NCBI GenBank assembly: GCA_024698045.1 | Contig: JAILRS010000022.1 | Location: 1 to 35,949, forward strand | Origin: Selenomonadaceae bacterium | Lineage (GTDB): Bacteria; Bacillota; Negativicutes; Selenomonadales; Selenomonadaceae | Reading direction: 5' to 3' | DNA: 35,949 nt | Shown: one piece after another, positions 23,649-33,179 of the stretch | How the letters are laid out: each line of letters starts with the position of its first letter | How positions within the stretch are numbered: position 1 is the stretch's first letter | Notes under the pieces: generated by a model | What the model was told of the DNA's origin: nothing | The model's database searches: none | The model's input: only the letters and a program-made list of their open reading frames with translations | Position numbers and translations under genes: made by a program

Positions 23649-24821
23649 ATGAAGAAACCGTATATGATTGGGATAATGTTGATTATAAGTTTTGCCGTGG
23701 CAATGGTGGCTTACGGCGCATGGCTTAATAAAACCGGCGAAAATAAAATAGCGGAAAGAATAGAAAATCGCACGATACCGTTGCAGGGAGCAAAAGCAGA
23801 GTACCGAAATATGCATCCTCAACTTGTATTGGAAACTTTGAATTTGTATTCGGAAGATATGGCGGACGCGGTTGCCCTGATTGACGGACGAATAGAGCAA
23901 GTAGCCGTTAAGAAAAATTCTTCCGTTCGTCACGGTCAAGTCCTCTTCACTTTGGTTAACGAAGAAATTCCGTTGAAAATTCAACAGGCGGAAAGTTCAA
24001 TCGCAAAAGCCGAAGCACAACTTGCCAACGCCAAAAATAATTTCGCACGTTATACCCGTCTGCGCGAAAGAGATGCAACCTCGATAGAAAAGTACGACGA
24101 GGCGGAGGCAATGTATTTGGCGGCAGAAGCGTCACTCAAAGAGGCGCATACCGTTAAAGAACAATTGTTAGTACAATCCGCACGGCAAGATGTCACGGCA
24201 CCGATTGACGGCGAAGTTTTGATTTTGTACCGACAAGAAGGCGCGTATGTCACGGCAGGCACACCGCTGGCACTTGTCGGTAATTTTTCGCGCTTGTTTT
24301 TTTCCATGCCTATGGAAGATAAATATGCTCAACGTATGAAAGTCGGCAATATCGCGGAATTGAGTTTCAGGAATAACCAAATAATTCGTAAAGCCTACGA
24401 CACCGAATACGCGGCGGGAAATGAGGGAGCAAGTCAAGATTTCACGGTAAAAATCAACGAGATTATGCCGGCATTGAACGAACCTGCCAAACTCAGAAAA
24501 GTTGTATTTGAAATCGATAACCGTGTCGGCTTGCTCGAACAACAAGCATATAGCGGAGCACTTTTAAAGTCGTTGACTTCCGAAAAATATTTGTCAGTTC
24601 CATTGGCGGCAATGATTGACGCAAGCAGGAGCGCGGTTTTTGTCGTTAAATCGGATAACACACTTGAGCGGCGCGAAGTGGAAAGCGGTGTTGACGACGG
24701 CTCTTATGTTGAGATTACGCACGGATTAAAAGAAGGCGAAACAGTCATTACTTCTGCCGCCGAAGGACTCGAGGCAGGAATGAAAGTTACCGTGAATTTA
24801 ATCGGAGATGATGGCAAATGA
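23649..24821 (+). CDS. RND-type periplasmic adaptor (membrane fusion protein)
   Basis: This 390-aa protein has an N-terminal membrane anchor (about 5-25). The lipoyl-like half motifs flank a coiled-coil hairpin (about 115-180, Ala/Glu/Lys-rich) in the order expected for HlyD/AcrA-type adaptors. A beta-barrel domain and a C-terminal membrane-proximal domain (EVESGVDDGSYVEITHGLKEGETV) follow. It would link an inner-membrane transporter to an outer-membrane channel. The stop overlaps the ATG of the next adaptor gene (ATGA), which points to translational coupling. Two adaptor genes in one exporter operon are unusual. Confidence 0.85.
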   Translation: MKKPYMIGIMLIISFAVAMVAYGAWLNKTGENKIAERIENRTIPLQGAKAEYRNMHPQLVLETLNLYSEDMADAVALIDGRIEQVAVKKNSSVRHGQVLFTLVNEEIPLKIQQAESSIAKAEAQLANAKNNFARYTRLRERDATSIEKYDEAEAMYLAAEASLKEAHTVKEQLLVQSARQDVTAPIDGEVLILYRQEGAYVTAGTPLALVGNFSRLFFSMPMEDKYAQRMKVGNIAELSFRNNQIIRKAYDTEYAAGNEGASQDFTVKINEIMPALNEPAKLRKVVFEIDNRVGLLEQQAYSGALLKSLTSEKYLSVPLAAMIDASRSAVFVVKSDNTLERREVESGVDDGSYVEITHGLKEGETVITSAAEGLEAGMKVTVNLIGDDGK

Positions 24822-25798
24822 CGGCACAAGAGCAACGGCAAAAAAGTAACAATCAAATTTTCAGTCAGGAGGCACTGGATAAATTACGTTCGCCCGAAAA
24901 ATTGGATACGATGTTACCGATAACAACACCGGTCAGCTGGATGGCTTTGATTTCGGTGTTGATTTTGCTGTTTTCGGTCGTGCTGTGGTCAATCTACGGA
25001 GCATTTACGGTTAAAGCGGATGGCATGGGCTTGATAATGGATTCGGCGGGCGTCATGAACGTTTCGCACATCGCCAACGGAAAAATTTCCCACCTGTATA
25101 TTTCTCCGGGTATGCACATAAAAAAGGGTGACAAAATTGCGCATATGGAGCAGGCTGAACAGTCGGCCGATACACGCATGGCGCAATACGGCATGGGTTT
25201 AGCCTCAAACGATCGCGATGCTATGGGGCGCGCTTATCAATATGACGCCAAACGTTATCAGCAAGGTATCGCCGAAGATATTTACAGCGACTACGACGGC
25301 ATTGTCGATGAAGTTATGGTAAATGTCGGCTCGATGATTACCGCAGGTACGCCGATTTGTTCCGTACGTATGACACAGAATCGCGAAGACTTGACGGGAC
25401 TTTTATATATCCCCGTAGATAAAGGTAAACGCGTCGAGCCGGGTATGACGATTCAGCTTGCGCCTAACGGCGTTGATATTTCGCAGAGCGGCAGTCTAAT
25501 CGGTGTGGTGCGCAGTGTTTCGCAATACCCCGTTACAATCCAAGGCATTCAACAACATTTGGGCAATGCTCAACTTGCTCAGTGGATTTTGCAGGCGCAA
25601 AATTCTTCGGTTATGGAAGTCACTTTCGATTTGGTTAAAGACGAAAATTCCGAGTCGGGTTATCTCTGGACTTCGCAAGTGGGCAAGCATAGACCGATAA
25701 CCGCAGGAAGTTTTTGCACGGGCTCCATTATCATTGAACGTAAGCCGCCGATAGAAAAAGTCTTCCATAAACTCAGTCAATGGTTGAGGAACAGATAA
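24818..25798 (+). CDS. NHLM-type HlyD secretion adaptor
   Basis: This 326-aa protein matches the HlyD-like subunit of NHLM peptide export systems. It has a cytoplasmic start, one membrane helix (about 38-62), a biotinyl-lipoyl-like part (GKISHLYISPGMHIKKGDKIAHM) and a second half (YDGIVDEVMVNVGSMITAGTPI). The hairpin between the halves is very short (about 45 residues). It would therefore not span the periplasm alone, which may explain the additional RND-type adaptor encoded upstream. It overlaps the gene on each side (ATGA before, TAATG after). Confidence 0.85.
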   Translation: MTAQEQRQKSNNQIFSQEALDKLRSPEKLDTMLPITTPVSWMALISVLILLFSVVLWSIYGAFTVKADGMGLIMDSAGVMNVSHIANGKISHLYISPGMHIKKGDKIAHMEQAEQSADTRMAQYGMGLASNDRDAMGRAYQYDAKRYQQGIAEDIYSDYDGIVDEVMVNVGSMITAGTPICSVRMTQNREDLTGLLYIPVDKGKRVEPGMTIQLAPNGVDISQSGSLIGVVRSVSQYPVTIQGIQQHLGNAQLAQWILQAQNSSVMEVTFDLVKDENSESGYLWTSQVGKHRPITAGSFCTGSIIIERKPPIEKVFHKLSQWLRNR

Positions 25799-28029
25799 TG
25801 AGTGTATTGGATTCGATAAAAAATTTTTTCGGCTTGAATAAAAACCGCGTAAAGGTGCCGACGGTTCTGCAGATGGAAGCAACCGAATGCGGCGCGGCAT
25901 CGTTGTCGATGATTCTTTCGCATTATAACTTGTGGATTCCTCTGGAAAAATTGCGGCAAGAGTGCGGCGTCAATCGCGACGGCTCTAAGGCAAGTTGTGT
26001 CATTCGCGCAGCTCGCAATCGCGGTTGTGATGCCAACGGATATCGTTGGAGTGCGGATCGTCTCAAAGAATTGATGACATTCCCCTTAATTATCCATTGG
26101 GAATTTAATCACTTCGTGGTATTGGAGGGCATTGACGGCGACACGGTTTATCTGAACGATCCGGCAATGGGGCGGCGTACCGTCAAGTGGGAAGACTTCC
26201 GCACTTCTTACACGGGCGTAGCTTTAAATATTGTACCCAATGAGAATTTTAAACCCGAAGGACAACGCTACAATATTTTTGTCGATGTCGCAAAAAAATT
26301 GGCGGACGATAAATGGGCAGTACTGTTTATCATCCTGCTTAATCTCGGTATGATTATACCCGGACTTGCTTCGCCCGTATTCAGTCAAATTTTTCTGGAT
26401 GATATTTTGACTAAAAAGCATCCCGATTGGATGTTCAATTTTTGTTTGGCGATGACGTTTTCATTTATAATCTCGGGCGTCATGACGTGGCTGCAAGCTG
26501 TTATTTTGACTCGTTGGCAGAGAAAATTGACGCTGGCGGATTCGGCAAAATTCTTCTGGCATTTACTGCGATTGCCGATTCAATTTTTCCACCAACGTTT
26601 TGCCGGCGAAGTTGCTTCGCGCGTGAGTTTCAACGAGTCTATCGCGAGTGTTCTTTCGGGACCTGCGGCAACTGCGATTTTAAGTTTCTTGGTCGCGGTG
26701 TTTTATCTGCTGCTCATGTTACAATACAGCGTCACTTTGACTTTAATCGGCATACTTTTTTCAAGCATTGATTTTATTCTGTTCTTCGCCCTACGCAGAA
26801 ATTTGATCGACTTAAATATGAAAATTCAGCAGGATGCCGGTAAAGAGTACGGAACAATGATGAACGGCTTGATGATGATTGAAACGATAAAGGCGAACGG
26901 CAACGAGGCGGATTTTTTCGCGAAATGGGCAGGATATCGCGCCAAAGTTTTGAAGGGCAGTCAAGATGTCGCGCTTTGGTCTATGACTGCAACGATTGTC
27001 CCGACTTTGTTGAGCGGCATTAACGGTGCTTTGATTCTGACAATCGGCGGTTTCAATATCATGGACGGTTTACTCACCGCGGGTATGTTTACCGCCTTTC
27101 AATCGTTGATGGGAAGTTTTCAAGCTCCCGTAGGTCAATTGCTTGGTCTTGGCTCTACTTTGCAGACAACCGAAATGCAGATGCAAAGATTAAACGACGT
27201 GCGCCGATATGAAATTGATACGCTCAATTGCGCGGAAGAAGAAACCCCCGAGAAGAATTTTAAGGCAACCGCAAGGCTTAACGGCGAATTGGAACTGAAG
27301 GATATTGATTTCGGTTACAGTCCATTGGAAAAACCTTTGTTGAATAAATTTTCTCTGCACTTGAAGCCGGGGCATTGGGTAGCGGTTGTAGGTGCCAGCG
27401 GTTCGGGTAAATCTACCGTCGCCAAAGTTGTCACGGGTATTTACGAAGAATGGCGCGGCGAAGTTCGTTTCGACGGAAAATTGCGCAGAGAATTGCCGCG
27501 TGCCGTCATCGTCAATTCAATGTCCGCCGTGGATCAGGATGTATTTCAAATTACGGGCACGGTTGCGCAAAATCTTTCGCTCTTTGATGATTCTGTCAGC
27601 CGTAACGATATTCTTCAGGCGGCTAAAGATGCTTGCATTCACGACGAAATAATGCAATTGGATAAAGGTTACGAGTCGGAAGTATCGGAGGGCGGATTCA
27701 ATTTCAGCGGCGGTCAGCGTCAACGTTTGGAAATTGCCCGCGCTCTTGCAAATAATCCGTCGTTGTTGGTTTTGGATGAGGCGACAAGTGCTTTGGATCC
27801 GATTACCGAACAAATTGTCTTAGACAATATCAGGCGGCGCGGCTGCTCGTGTTTGATTGTTGCTCACAGACTTTCCACGATTCGCGATTGCGATGAAATT
27901 ATTGTTTTGGAAAAGGGCAATGTTGTTGAACGCGGAACACATCGCGAAATGATACGGCATGACGGAGCTTATCGCAGATTGATTGAGGAGCGCAGTAACG
28001 AAGATGTCAGCGCAAACGATTTCGATTAA
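25798..28029 (+). CDS. NHLM-type C39 peptidase / ABC exporter
   Basis: This 743-aa inner-membrane protein cuts and exports double-glycine leader peptides. The C39 peptidase domain (about 18-145) has Q25, C31 (ECGAAS), H105 (NHFVVLEG) and D121 (NDPA), so the catalytic set is complete. Six membrane helices occupy about 175-445. The ATPase domain has Walker A GASGSGKST (532-540), signature FSGGQRQR (636-643) and Walker B LLVLDE (656-661). The start at 25798 overlaps the preceding stop (TAATG) with GAGGA upstream. An ATG six codons earlier lacks a ribosome binding site. It belongs to the NHLM bacteriocin transporter family with peptidase. Confidence 0.92.
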   Translation: MSVLDSIKNFFGLNKNRVKVPTVLQMEATECGAASLSMILSHYNLWIPLEKLRQECGVNRDGSKASCVIRAARNRGCDANGYRWSADRLKELMTFPLIIHWEFNHFVVLEGIDGDTVYLNDPAMGRRTVKWEDFRTSYTGVALNIVPNENFKPEGQRYNIFVDVAKKLADDKWAVLFIILLNLGMIIPGLASPVFSQIFLDDILTKKHPDWMFNFCLAMTFSFIISGVMTWLQAVILTRWQRKLTLADSAKFFWHLLRLPIQFFHQRFAGEVASRVSFNESIASVLSGPAATAILSFLVAVFYLLLMLQYSVTLTLIGILFSSIDFILFFALRRNLIDLNMKIQQDAGKEYGTMMNGLMMIETIKANGNEADFFAKWAGYRAKVLKGSQDVALWSMTATIVPTLLSGINGALILTIGGFNIMDGLLTAGMFTAFQSLMGSFQAPVGQLLGLGSTLQTTEMQMQRLNDVRRYEIDTLNCAEEETPEKNFKATARLNGELELKDIDFGYSPLEKPLLNKFSLHLKPGHWVAVVGASGSGKSTVAKVVTGIYEEWRGEVRFDGKLRRELPRAVIVNSMSAVDQDVFQITGTVAQNLSLFDDSVSRNDILQAAKDACIHDEIMQLDKGYESEVSEGGFNFSGGQRQRLEIARALANNPSLLVLDEATSALDPITEQIVLDNIRRRGCSCLIVAHRLSTIRDCDEIIVLEKGNVVERGTHREMIRHDGAYRRLIEERSNEDVSANDFD

Positions 28030-28092
28030 AATTTTAGCCGCAATCATTAGAGAAAAACTCAACGCGATATTAAAGGGAAGGGAGCCGAAAAT

Positions 28093-30792
28093 TTGAGCCT
28101 GTTGGATAAAAATATTTTGCTCGGCGCAGGCGAACGCGTCCGCCTAAACGAGGGCGAACGACTTGCGAAAGTAAAAAGCGGCAAAATCGAAGTGTACATT
28201 GCGGCAAATTCCGAGGGATCTTTTCGTCAGCAATTCCTCGTAGAACTTTCAGTCGGCGGCGCGGTTTTTCCTTCGTTCGATGAATTCAAACAGACTGAAA
28301 CAATTATCTTCGCCAATGAAGACAGCGAATTGCAAATCGTTTCCTTCGCCGAAATAAATCCGGATGAATTGAAAACTTTAATGCTCGATTGGTTTTCGGG
28401 TCTGATAAAGTTGCCGTGGCTCTCTCTTTTGGCGGATAAGGGCGACGATACTTTAATCAAATGGCAACAGCGAACGGTATTCGACGATTCACAAGATTTA
28501 ATTGAAACTTTCCGCGGCAACGAAGAAATTTTATCCATGCTGTTGGGTGTAAGATTTGCTTCCGAAGATAAACGATTTGCCCGACGTTTGGAGGTAAAGG
28601 AACGCAATCAACGGCGGATAATAGATGATTCAATCGCAAATTTATTGGGCGAAGAATCTGTAACTTACAGCGAAACGACGGAACGAACACATCGCTTGGA
28701 GGAAGTATCTTTTGTCGTGCGGCGTGCAGCGATTGCGTTGAATATGCCGACAGATAATATCAAGCTGGAACCCGAAATAGTTCGCAAGCTGGATCAAATA
28801 AGATTGATGAAGCGTCTGATTCAAAAGGGCAATATGCAAATGCGTCTGATTGAATTAACGGACGACTGGCATAAATGCGACAGCGGTACAATAATCGGTT
28901 ACTACGGCGAAGAAAAAACCTTGGCGGCGTTCGTACCCATTGAGCCGGGCAAATACAAATTGATAACGCAAAAAAATCCCGAGGGTATGGAAATAACCGA
29001 CGAGATAGCCGAACAAATAGACAAGAGTGCCTTTGAATGTTACGCAGGTTTTCCGTCGCGCTCGCTTAAAATTTTTGACTTGATTAAATTTATTTTCAAG
29101 CAGTGTTGGTTTTCGGATTACAAGACAGTTATTTTGGTCAGCTTGGTATCGGGCTTGATACCGTTGGTGATGCCGATAGTGACAGAAACAATTTTTGCCG
29201 ATATCATCCCGATATTGGATCGGCAAGGTTTGGCAACCGTCACGCAAGTCATAATGATAACAAGTTTTACAACTGCATCATTGGGAATAGTACAGACGAT
29301 TGCGGTCATGCGAATAACTTCGCGAATGAATATGGCAACCGAAGCGGCACTTTGGAACAGACTTTTGACTTTGCCTACGAAATTTTTCCGACAATTTACC
29401 TCGGGCGAATTGGCAAGTCGTATGGGCGGCATCAGTGTCATAAAAGAAGTTGTGAGCGCGGAATTTGTTGGCGGCATCTTCGGGTTACTCTTCTCCTTCT
29501 GGAGTATCTTCCTGATGTGTTATTACAGTCTCAAACTAACTGCCGTTGCCGTTGTCATTTGGTTGATTTATTCCGTCATAATCGCGTTCATCTATCGGCG
29601 CATTATCGGTTTTCAACGCAATTTGATTGCAGCCAACAACAAGGAAGCCGGCATTGTTCAGCAGATTTTTAAAGGTCTGTCGAAATTCCGCGAACACGGT
29701 GCGGAAAGTCAAGCGTTTTGGTTATGGAGTTCCGTTTTCGGCGAAACGTGGAAGTGGAATTTGGCATTGCGTTGGCAAAGCAACTACAATCAGATTATCG
29801 GAAGTATTCAGCCGTTTATCTTGTCAATGGCTCTCTACTATATCGCGGTTTACGGCGTCAACGAAGTCGGGGCGAACGGGCAGACCGTACAGGGTATCAC
29901 TTATGCGCAGTTTATCGCCTTTCAAGGGGCATTCTCCTCTTTCAACGCAACTTTAAACGGAGTTATCCCGTTGGTTGCTCAATACTTTTCGATTCAGCCG
30001 CAAATCGAAAACTTGCGCCCGATTTTGAACGAAGTACCCGAAAGTGTCGGCGAAAAAGCAGATGCCGGTATTCTTTCGGGAGCGATTGAAGTTAGGGATT
30101 TGACTTTCGGTTACATCGAAGGTAAGAGTGTTTTGCATGATTTGAATTTCAAAATAGCGGCAGGGGAAAATGTGGCGATTGTCGGCAAAAGCGGTTGCGG
30201 CAAATCTACTTTGGTTCGCTTGCTGTTGGGTTTTGAAACTCCAAAGAAAGGCGCGATTTATTTCGACGGACAAGATATGTCGGAATTGAATTTGCCTTCG
30301 GTGCGTACGCAAATGGGCGTCGTCTTGCAAAACGGACAATTAATGCAGGGCGATATCTTCACGAATATAATCGGCACAAATCCGTTAACGCAAGAAGATG
30401 CATGGGCGGCGGCAGAGGCTGCCGGGCTCGATGTCGATATAGCAATGATGCCGATGGGTATGCAGACCGTCATATCGGAAGGCAGTACAAATATTTCGGG
30501 CGGACAGCGACAGAGAATTTTGATTGCGCGCGCACTGGTTACAAAACCGTCGATTTTAATTTTCGACGAAGCGACAAGCGCATTGGATAATCGTACGCAG
30601 GCAATAGTAACAAACAGTTTGGATAAATTGAACGCAACAAGAATAATCGTGGCGCACAGACTTTCGACGATACGCAACTGCGACAGAATTTTAGTTATGG
30701 ATGCCGGCAGAATCATAGAGAACGGCAGTTTTGATGAATTGATTGCGCAGGACGGAATGTTTGCAAAACTTGTCAAAAGACAAACGGCGTGA
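28093..30792 (+). CDS. NHLM-type ABC protein without peptidase
   Basis: This 899-aa protein is the second ABC subunit of NHLM systems. Residues 1-90 look like a cyclic-nucleotide-binding-type beta barrel (VKSGKIEVYI, RQQFLVELSVGG). A long region of unknown fold then runs to about 320, followed by six membrane helices and an ATPase domain. The latter has Walker A GKSGCGKST (698-706), signature ISGGQRQR (801-808) and Walker B ILIFDE (821-826). No C39 catalytic residues are present. It probably forms a heterodimer with the preceding exporter. The start is TTG with a GGGAG ribosome binding site, 63 nt after the previous stop. Confidence 0.9.
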   Translation: MSLLDKNILLGAGERVRLNEGERLAKVKSGKIEVYIAANSEGSFRQQFLVELSVGGAVFPSFDEFKQTETIIFANEDSELQIVSFAEINPDELKTLMLDWFSGLIKLPWLSLLADKGDDTLIKWQQRTVFDDSQDLIETFRGNEEILSMLLGVRFASEDKRFARRLEVKERNQRRIIDDSIANLLGEESVTYSETTERTHRLEEVSFVVRRAAIALNMPTDNIKLEPEIVRKLDQIRLMKRLIQKGNMQMRLIELTDDWHKCDSGTIIGYYGEEKTLAAFVPIEPGKYKLITQKNPEGMEITDEIAEQIDKSAFECYAGFPSRSLKIFDLIKFIFKQCWFSDYKTVILVSLVSGLIPLVMPIVTETIFADIIPILDRQGLATVTQVIMITSFTTASLGIVQTIAVMRITSRMNMATEAALWNRLLTLPTKFFRQFTSGELASRMGGISVIKEVVSAEFVGGIFGLLFSFWSIFLMCYYSLKLTAVAVVIWLIYSVIIAFIYRRIIGFQRNLIAANNKEAGIVQQIFKGLSKFREHGAESQAFWLWSSVFGETWKWNLALRWQSNYNQIIGSIQPFILSMALYYIAVYGVNEVGANGQTVQGITYAQFIAFQGAFSSFNATLNGVIPLVAQYFSIQPQIENLRPILNEVPESVGEKADAGILSGAIEVRDLTFGYIEGKSVLHDLNFKIAAGENVAIVGKSGCGKSTLVRLLLGFETPKKGAIYFDGQDMSELNLPSVRTQMGVVLQNGQLMQGDIFTNIIGTNPLTQEDAWAAAEAAGLDVDIAMMPMGMQTVISEGSTNISGGQRQRILIARALVTKPSILIFDEATSALDNRTQAIVTNSLDKLNATRIIVAHRLSTIRNCDRILVMDAGRIIENGSFDELIAQDGMFAKLVKRQTA

Positions 30793-30831
30793 CGAATCAC
30801 AGCAGATAAAAATCAGAGGGGAGAAATTAAT

Positions 30832-32370
30832 TTGCGTAGCTTAAAAAATTTTGCGGCGGCGTTGGCGGCGACGTGCGTCCTTCTCCCGAATACAACTTTT
30901 GCCGCGGAAAGTTTAGCTCTGTCGCTGGATCAGGCGGTAGAATTGGCATTGAAGAATAACCGATTAATCGAGCAATCAACCGAAGAACGAGAAGCCGCAC
31001 GTTGGAATTTATCGGCGGTGCGTCGAAGTGGCGGATTAATGCTCAGTTGGTCGGCAAGTTCCAATCGAATCGGCGGCAGATATTACAACGGTTATCGCGA
31101 AAATCATAGCCGTTATAATTGGTATTACAGTTACTACTACAATATGACGGGAATTAAAGACAGTAACTATAATCCGAATAAGTATCCGTCTTATTTCTAC
31201 GAGAACGCAAACACGATTAACTTGCAGATGAATTTGTATTCGGGCGGACGATTGGAGAATCAAAGAAAATCCGCGCGGTACAATTTAAATGCCGCCGATT
31301 TGACACTTGAAAATTCAAGACAGACGGTAAAATATCGAGCGGCGGCGGCTTACTATCAAGTATTGCAGAGTAAAAATTTGGTGGAAGTGCAGGAGCAAGC
31401 AGTAAAGTTGTTAAATGAACATCTGCGCACGGTGCAAATACAATACGAAGTCGGCACGGTCGCGAAATCCGATTTGCTTGCCACAAGCGTTCAGTTATCC
31501 AATGTTGAGCAAGCTTTGACTACTGCGCAGGGCAATTATCAAACGTCGGTGGCGCAATTAAACAACGTCCTTGGATTACCCGTAGATACCGAAGTCGCAA
31601 CCTTCACGACGGATAATATTACGCATTACGATTTGAGCGAACAGGAATGCCTTGACTACGCAATCAAACATCGTCCCGACGGAAAGGCGGCGGCTTACGC
31701 GGTAAAGAGTGCAGAGGCGAACACGAGTGCCACAAAATCCGGTTACCGTCCTACTGTCAGCGCGGTCGCAAGCGGCAGTATTGTCGGCGAAGGTTTCATG
31801 AAATCGGATCATACTGCGGAGCGGTGGTCTGTCGGTTTGCAAATGCAATGGAATATTTTCGACAACGGTGTAACCGGTGCGCAAGTGAATCAATCGAAAG
31901 CGATGGAACGTAGGGCGCAATCAATCGCGCTGCAGCAACTGGAAACGATTCAACTTGAAGTACATAGCGCGTACATAAATTTGACGACAGCCGAAAAAAA
32001 TATCGCAACGACTGCCGCCGCCGTATCCAAAGCCGAGGAAGAATTTTCTATCGCGCAAGTTCGTTACATTGAGGGCGTCGACACAAACTTAAATGTAATG
32101 AATGCTCAGGAAAAAGTAGTGCAGGCGCGTAACAATTATTACACTGCGCTTTATGCCTACAATACGAGTCGCGCGCAACTTGAAAAGGCTATGGGCGTAC
32201 CCGTGTTGATTGACGCCGAACTTTACGACAAAGCGGCGCAATCGGGCATATCGGCAAATAAATCTTTGGAGGCTGCGCAGATTTCCGAACAATCCGATAA
32301 ACTTGATACGCACACGGAAATTTTACCGCTCCCCTTCGCAGATACTTCCGAAAATAATTCTGCCGAATAA
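30832..32370 (+). CDS. TolC-family outer-membrane channel
   Basis: This 512-aa protein has a Sec signal peptide (about 1-24, cleavage near TFA) and the repeated TolC architecture, LSLDQAVELALKNN at residues 30-43 and LSEQECLDYAIKHRP in the second half. Long coiled helices include TAEKNIATTAAAVSKAEEEF. It would form the outer-membrane duct for the exporter. Residues 81-123 are very Tyr-rich (13 of 43) and would fall in an outer loop. The start is TTG with GAGGGGAG upstream, 39 nt after the ABC gene. A terminator follows. Presence of a TolC protein indicates an outer membrane. Confidence 0.9.
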   Translation: MRSLKNFAAALAATCVLLPNTTFAAESLALSLDQAVELALKNNRLIEQSTEEREAARWNLSAVRRSGGLMLSWSASSNRIGGRYYNGYRENHSRYNWYYSYYYNMTGIKDSNYNPNKYPSYFYENANTINLQMNLYSGGRLENQRKSARYNLNAADLTLENSRQTVKYRAAAAYYQVLQSKNLVEVQEQAVKLLNEHLRTVQIQYEVGTVAKSDLLATSVQLSNVEQALTTAQGNYQTSVAQLNNVLGLPVDTEVATFTTDNITHYDLSEQECLDYAIKHRPDGKAAAYAVKSAEANTSATKSGYRPTVSAVASGSIVGEGFMKSDHTAERWSVGLQMQWNIFDNGVTGAQVNQSKAMERRAQSIALQQLETIQLEVHSAYINLTTAEKNIATTAAAVSKAEEEFSIAQVRYIEGVDTNLNVMNAQEKVVQARNNYYTALYAYNTSRAQLEKAMGVPVLIDAELYDKAAQSGISANKSLEAAQISEQSDKLDTHTEILPLPFADTSENNSAE

Positions 32371-32390
32371 GATAACGACACAAATAAAAA

Positions 32391-32422
32391 TTCCCACCGA
32401 CAAAATCAGTGGGAGTTTTTTT
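32391..32422. terminator. Bidirectional terminator after the export operon
   Basis: TCCCAC (32392-32397) and GTGGGA (32409-32414) form the stem, with a T7 run on the plus strand and TTTTTATTT on the minus strand. It separates the TolC gene from the convergent methyltransferase gene. Confidence 0.85.
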
Positions 32423-32436
32423 ATACGAATGTGGAA

Positions 32437-33138
32437 TTATTTTACGGCATGAATAGCAAACATAGGTACGGTATCATAGGAGCAACGCGAATCCCTATGC
32501 ACGAAGGAGGAAATATCTTCGGTGAGCCGCACGATAAAGTCCAAGCCCTCAAGGAAACCGGCATCCCACATCGGGCGGCGACGCGTACTGATTGTCAACG
32601 CATCTTTAATCTCGTCGCATTCGTTGACTTGTTCGTCGGTTATCGGAGATTTGGAACAGACGGAAAATTGTTTGTCGCCGTAATCGGAATCGAAATTCAT
32701 GAGTACGCCGCCGACTTTCAATACGCGACGCCATTCGTGATAAGCCGCCTTGACATCGGGCAAAGTCCACGTCAAATTTCTGGTGACTACCACATCAAAA
32801 GTTTCGTCGGCGAAGTCAAGTACCTGCGCATTCATCTTGATAAATTCGGCGTACAAATTCAGTTCGCGCAAATTCTGCGCCGCCTCACGCAACATTTTGG
32901 CGGACATATCAATGCCGATGACATCATGACCCATTTCGGATAAAATCGCGGCAAAAAATCCCGCACCCGTACCCACGTCCAAAATTTTCAACGCGCGACC
33001 TTCGGGCAAATTCTTCCTGAAAATTTCGCGCCAACCTTCGGCATCTCTGCCGGACAATTCAAGACGGCGCGTCTTACTGAAACTTTCACTGCGATTATCC
33101 CAATATTTTTCGATACGTTGATTTAATTCCATTATCAT
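32437..33138 (-). CDS. Class I SAM-dependent methyltransferase
   Basis: This protein of about 233 aa has a Rossmann methyltransferase fold with motif I ILDVGTGAGFFA, the acidic GIDMSAKML strand and VVVTRNLTWTLPD. It belongs to the broad Methyltransf_11 type. The substrate cannot be told. It is the last gene of an ABC importer operon, 41 nt after the second ATPase, so its substrate may be linked to the imported molecule. GGAGG at 33143-33147 supports ATG 33138 or ATG 33132. The longer frame to 33192 is less likely because it contains that ribosome binding site. Confidence 0.82.
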   Translation of the reverse strand: MIMELNQRIEKYWDNRSESFSKTRRLELSGRDAEGWREIFRKNLPEGRALKILDVGTGAGFFAAILSEMGHDVIGIDMSAKMLREAAQNLRELNLYAEFIKMNAQVLDFADETFDVVVTRNLTWTLPDVKAAYHEWRRVLKVGGVLMNFDSDYGDKQFSVCSKSPITDEQVNECDEIKDALTISTRRRPMWDAGFLEGLDFIVRLTEDISSFVHRDSRCSYDTVPMFAIHAVK

Positions 33139-33179
33139 AAAACCTCCCGAAATTTTTGCGACATAAATCGGTTGCCTGC

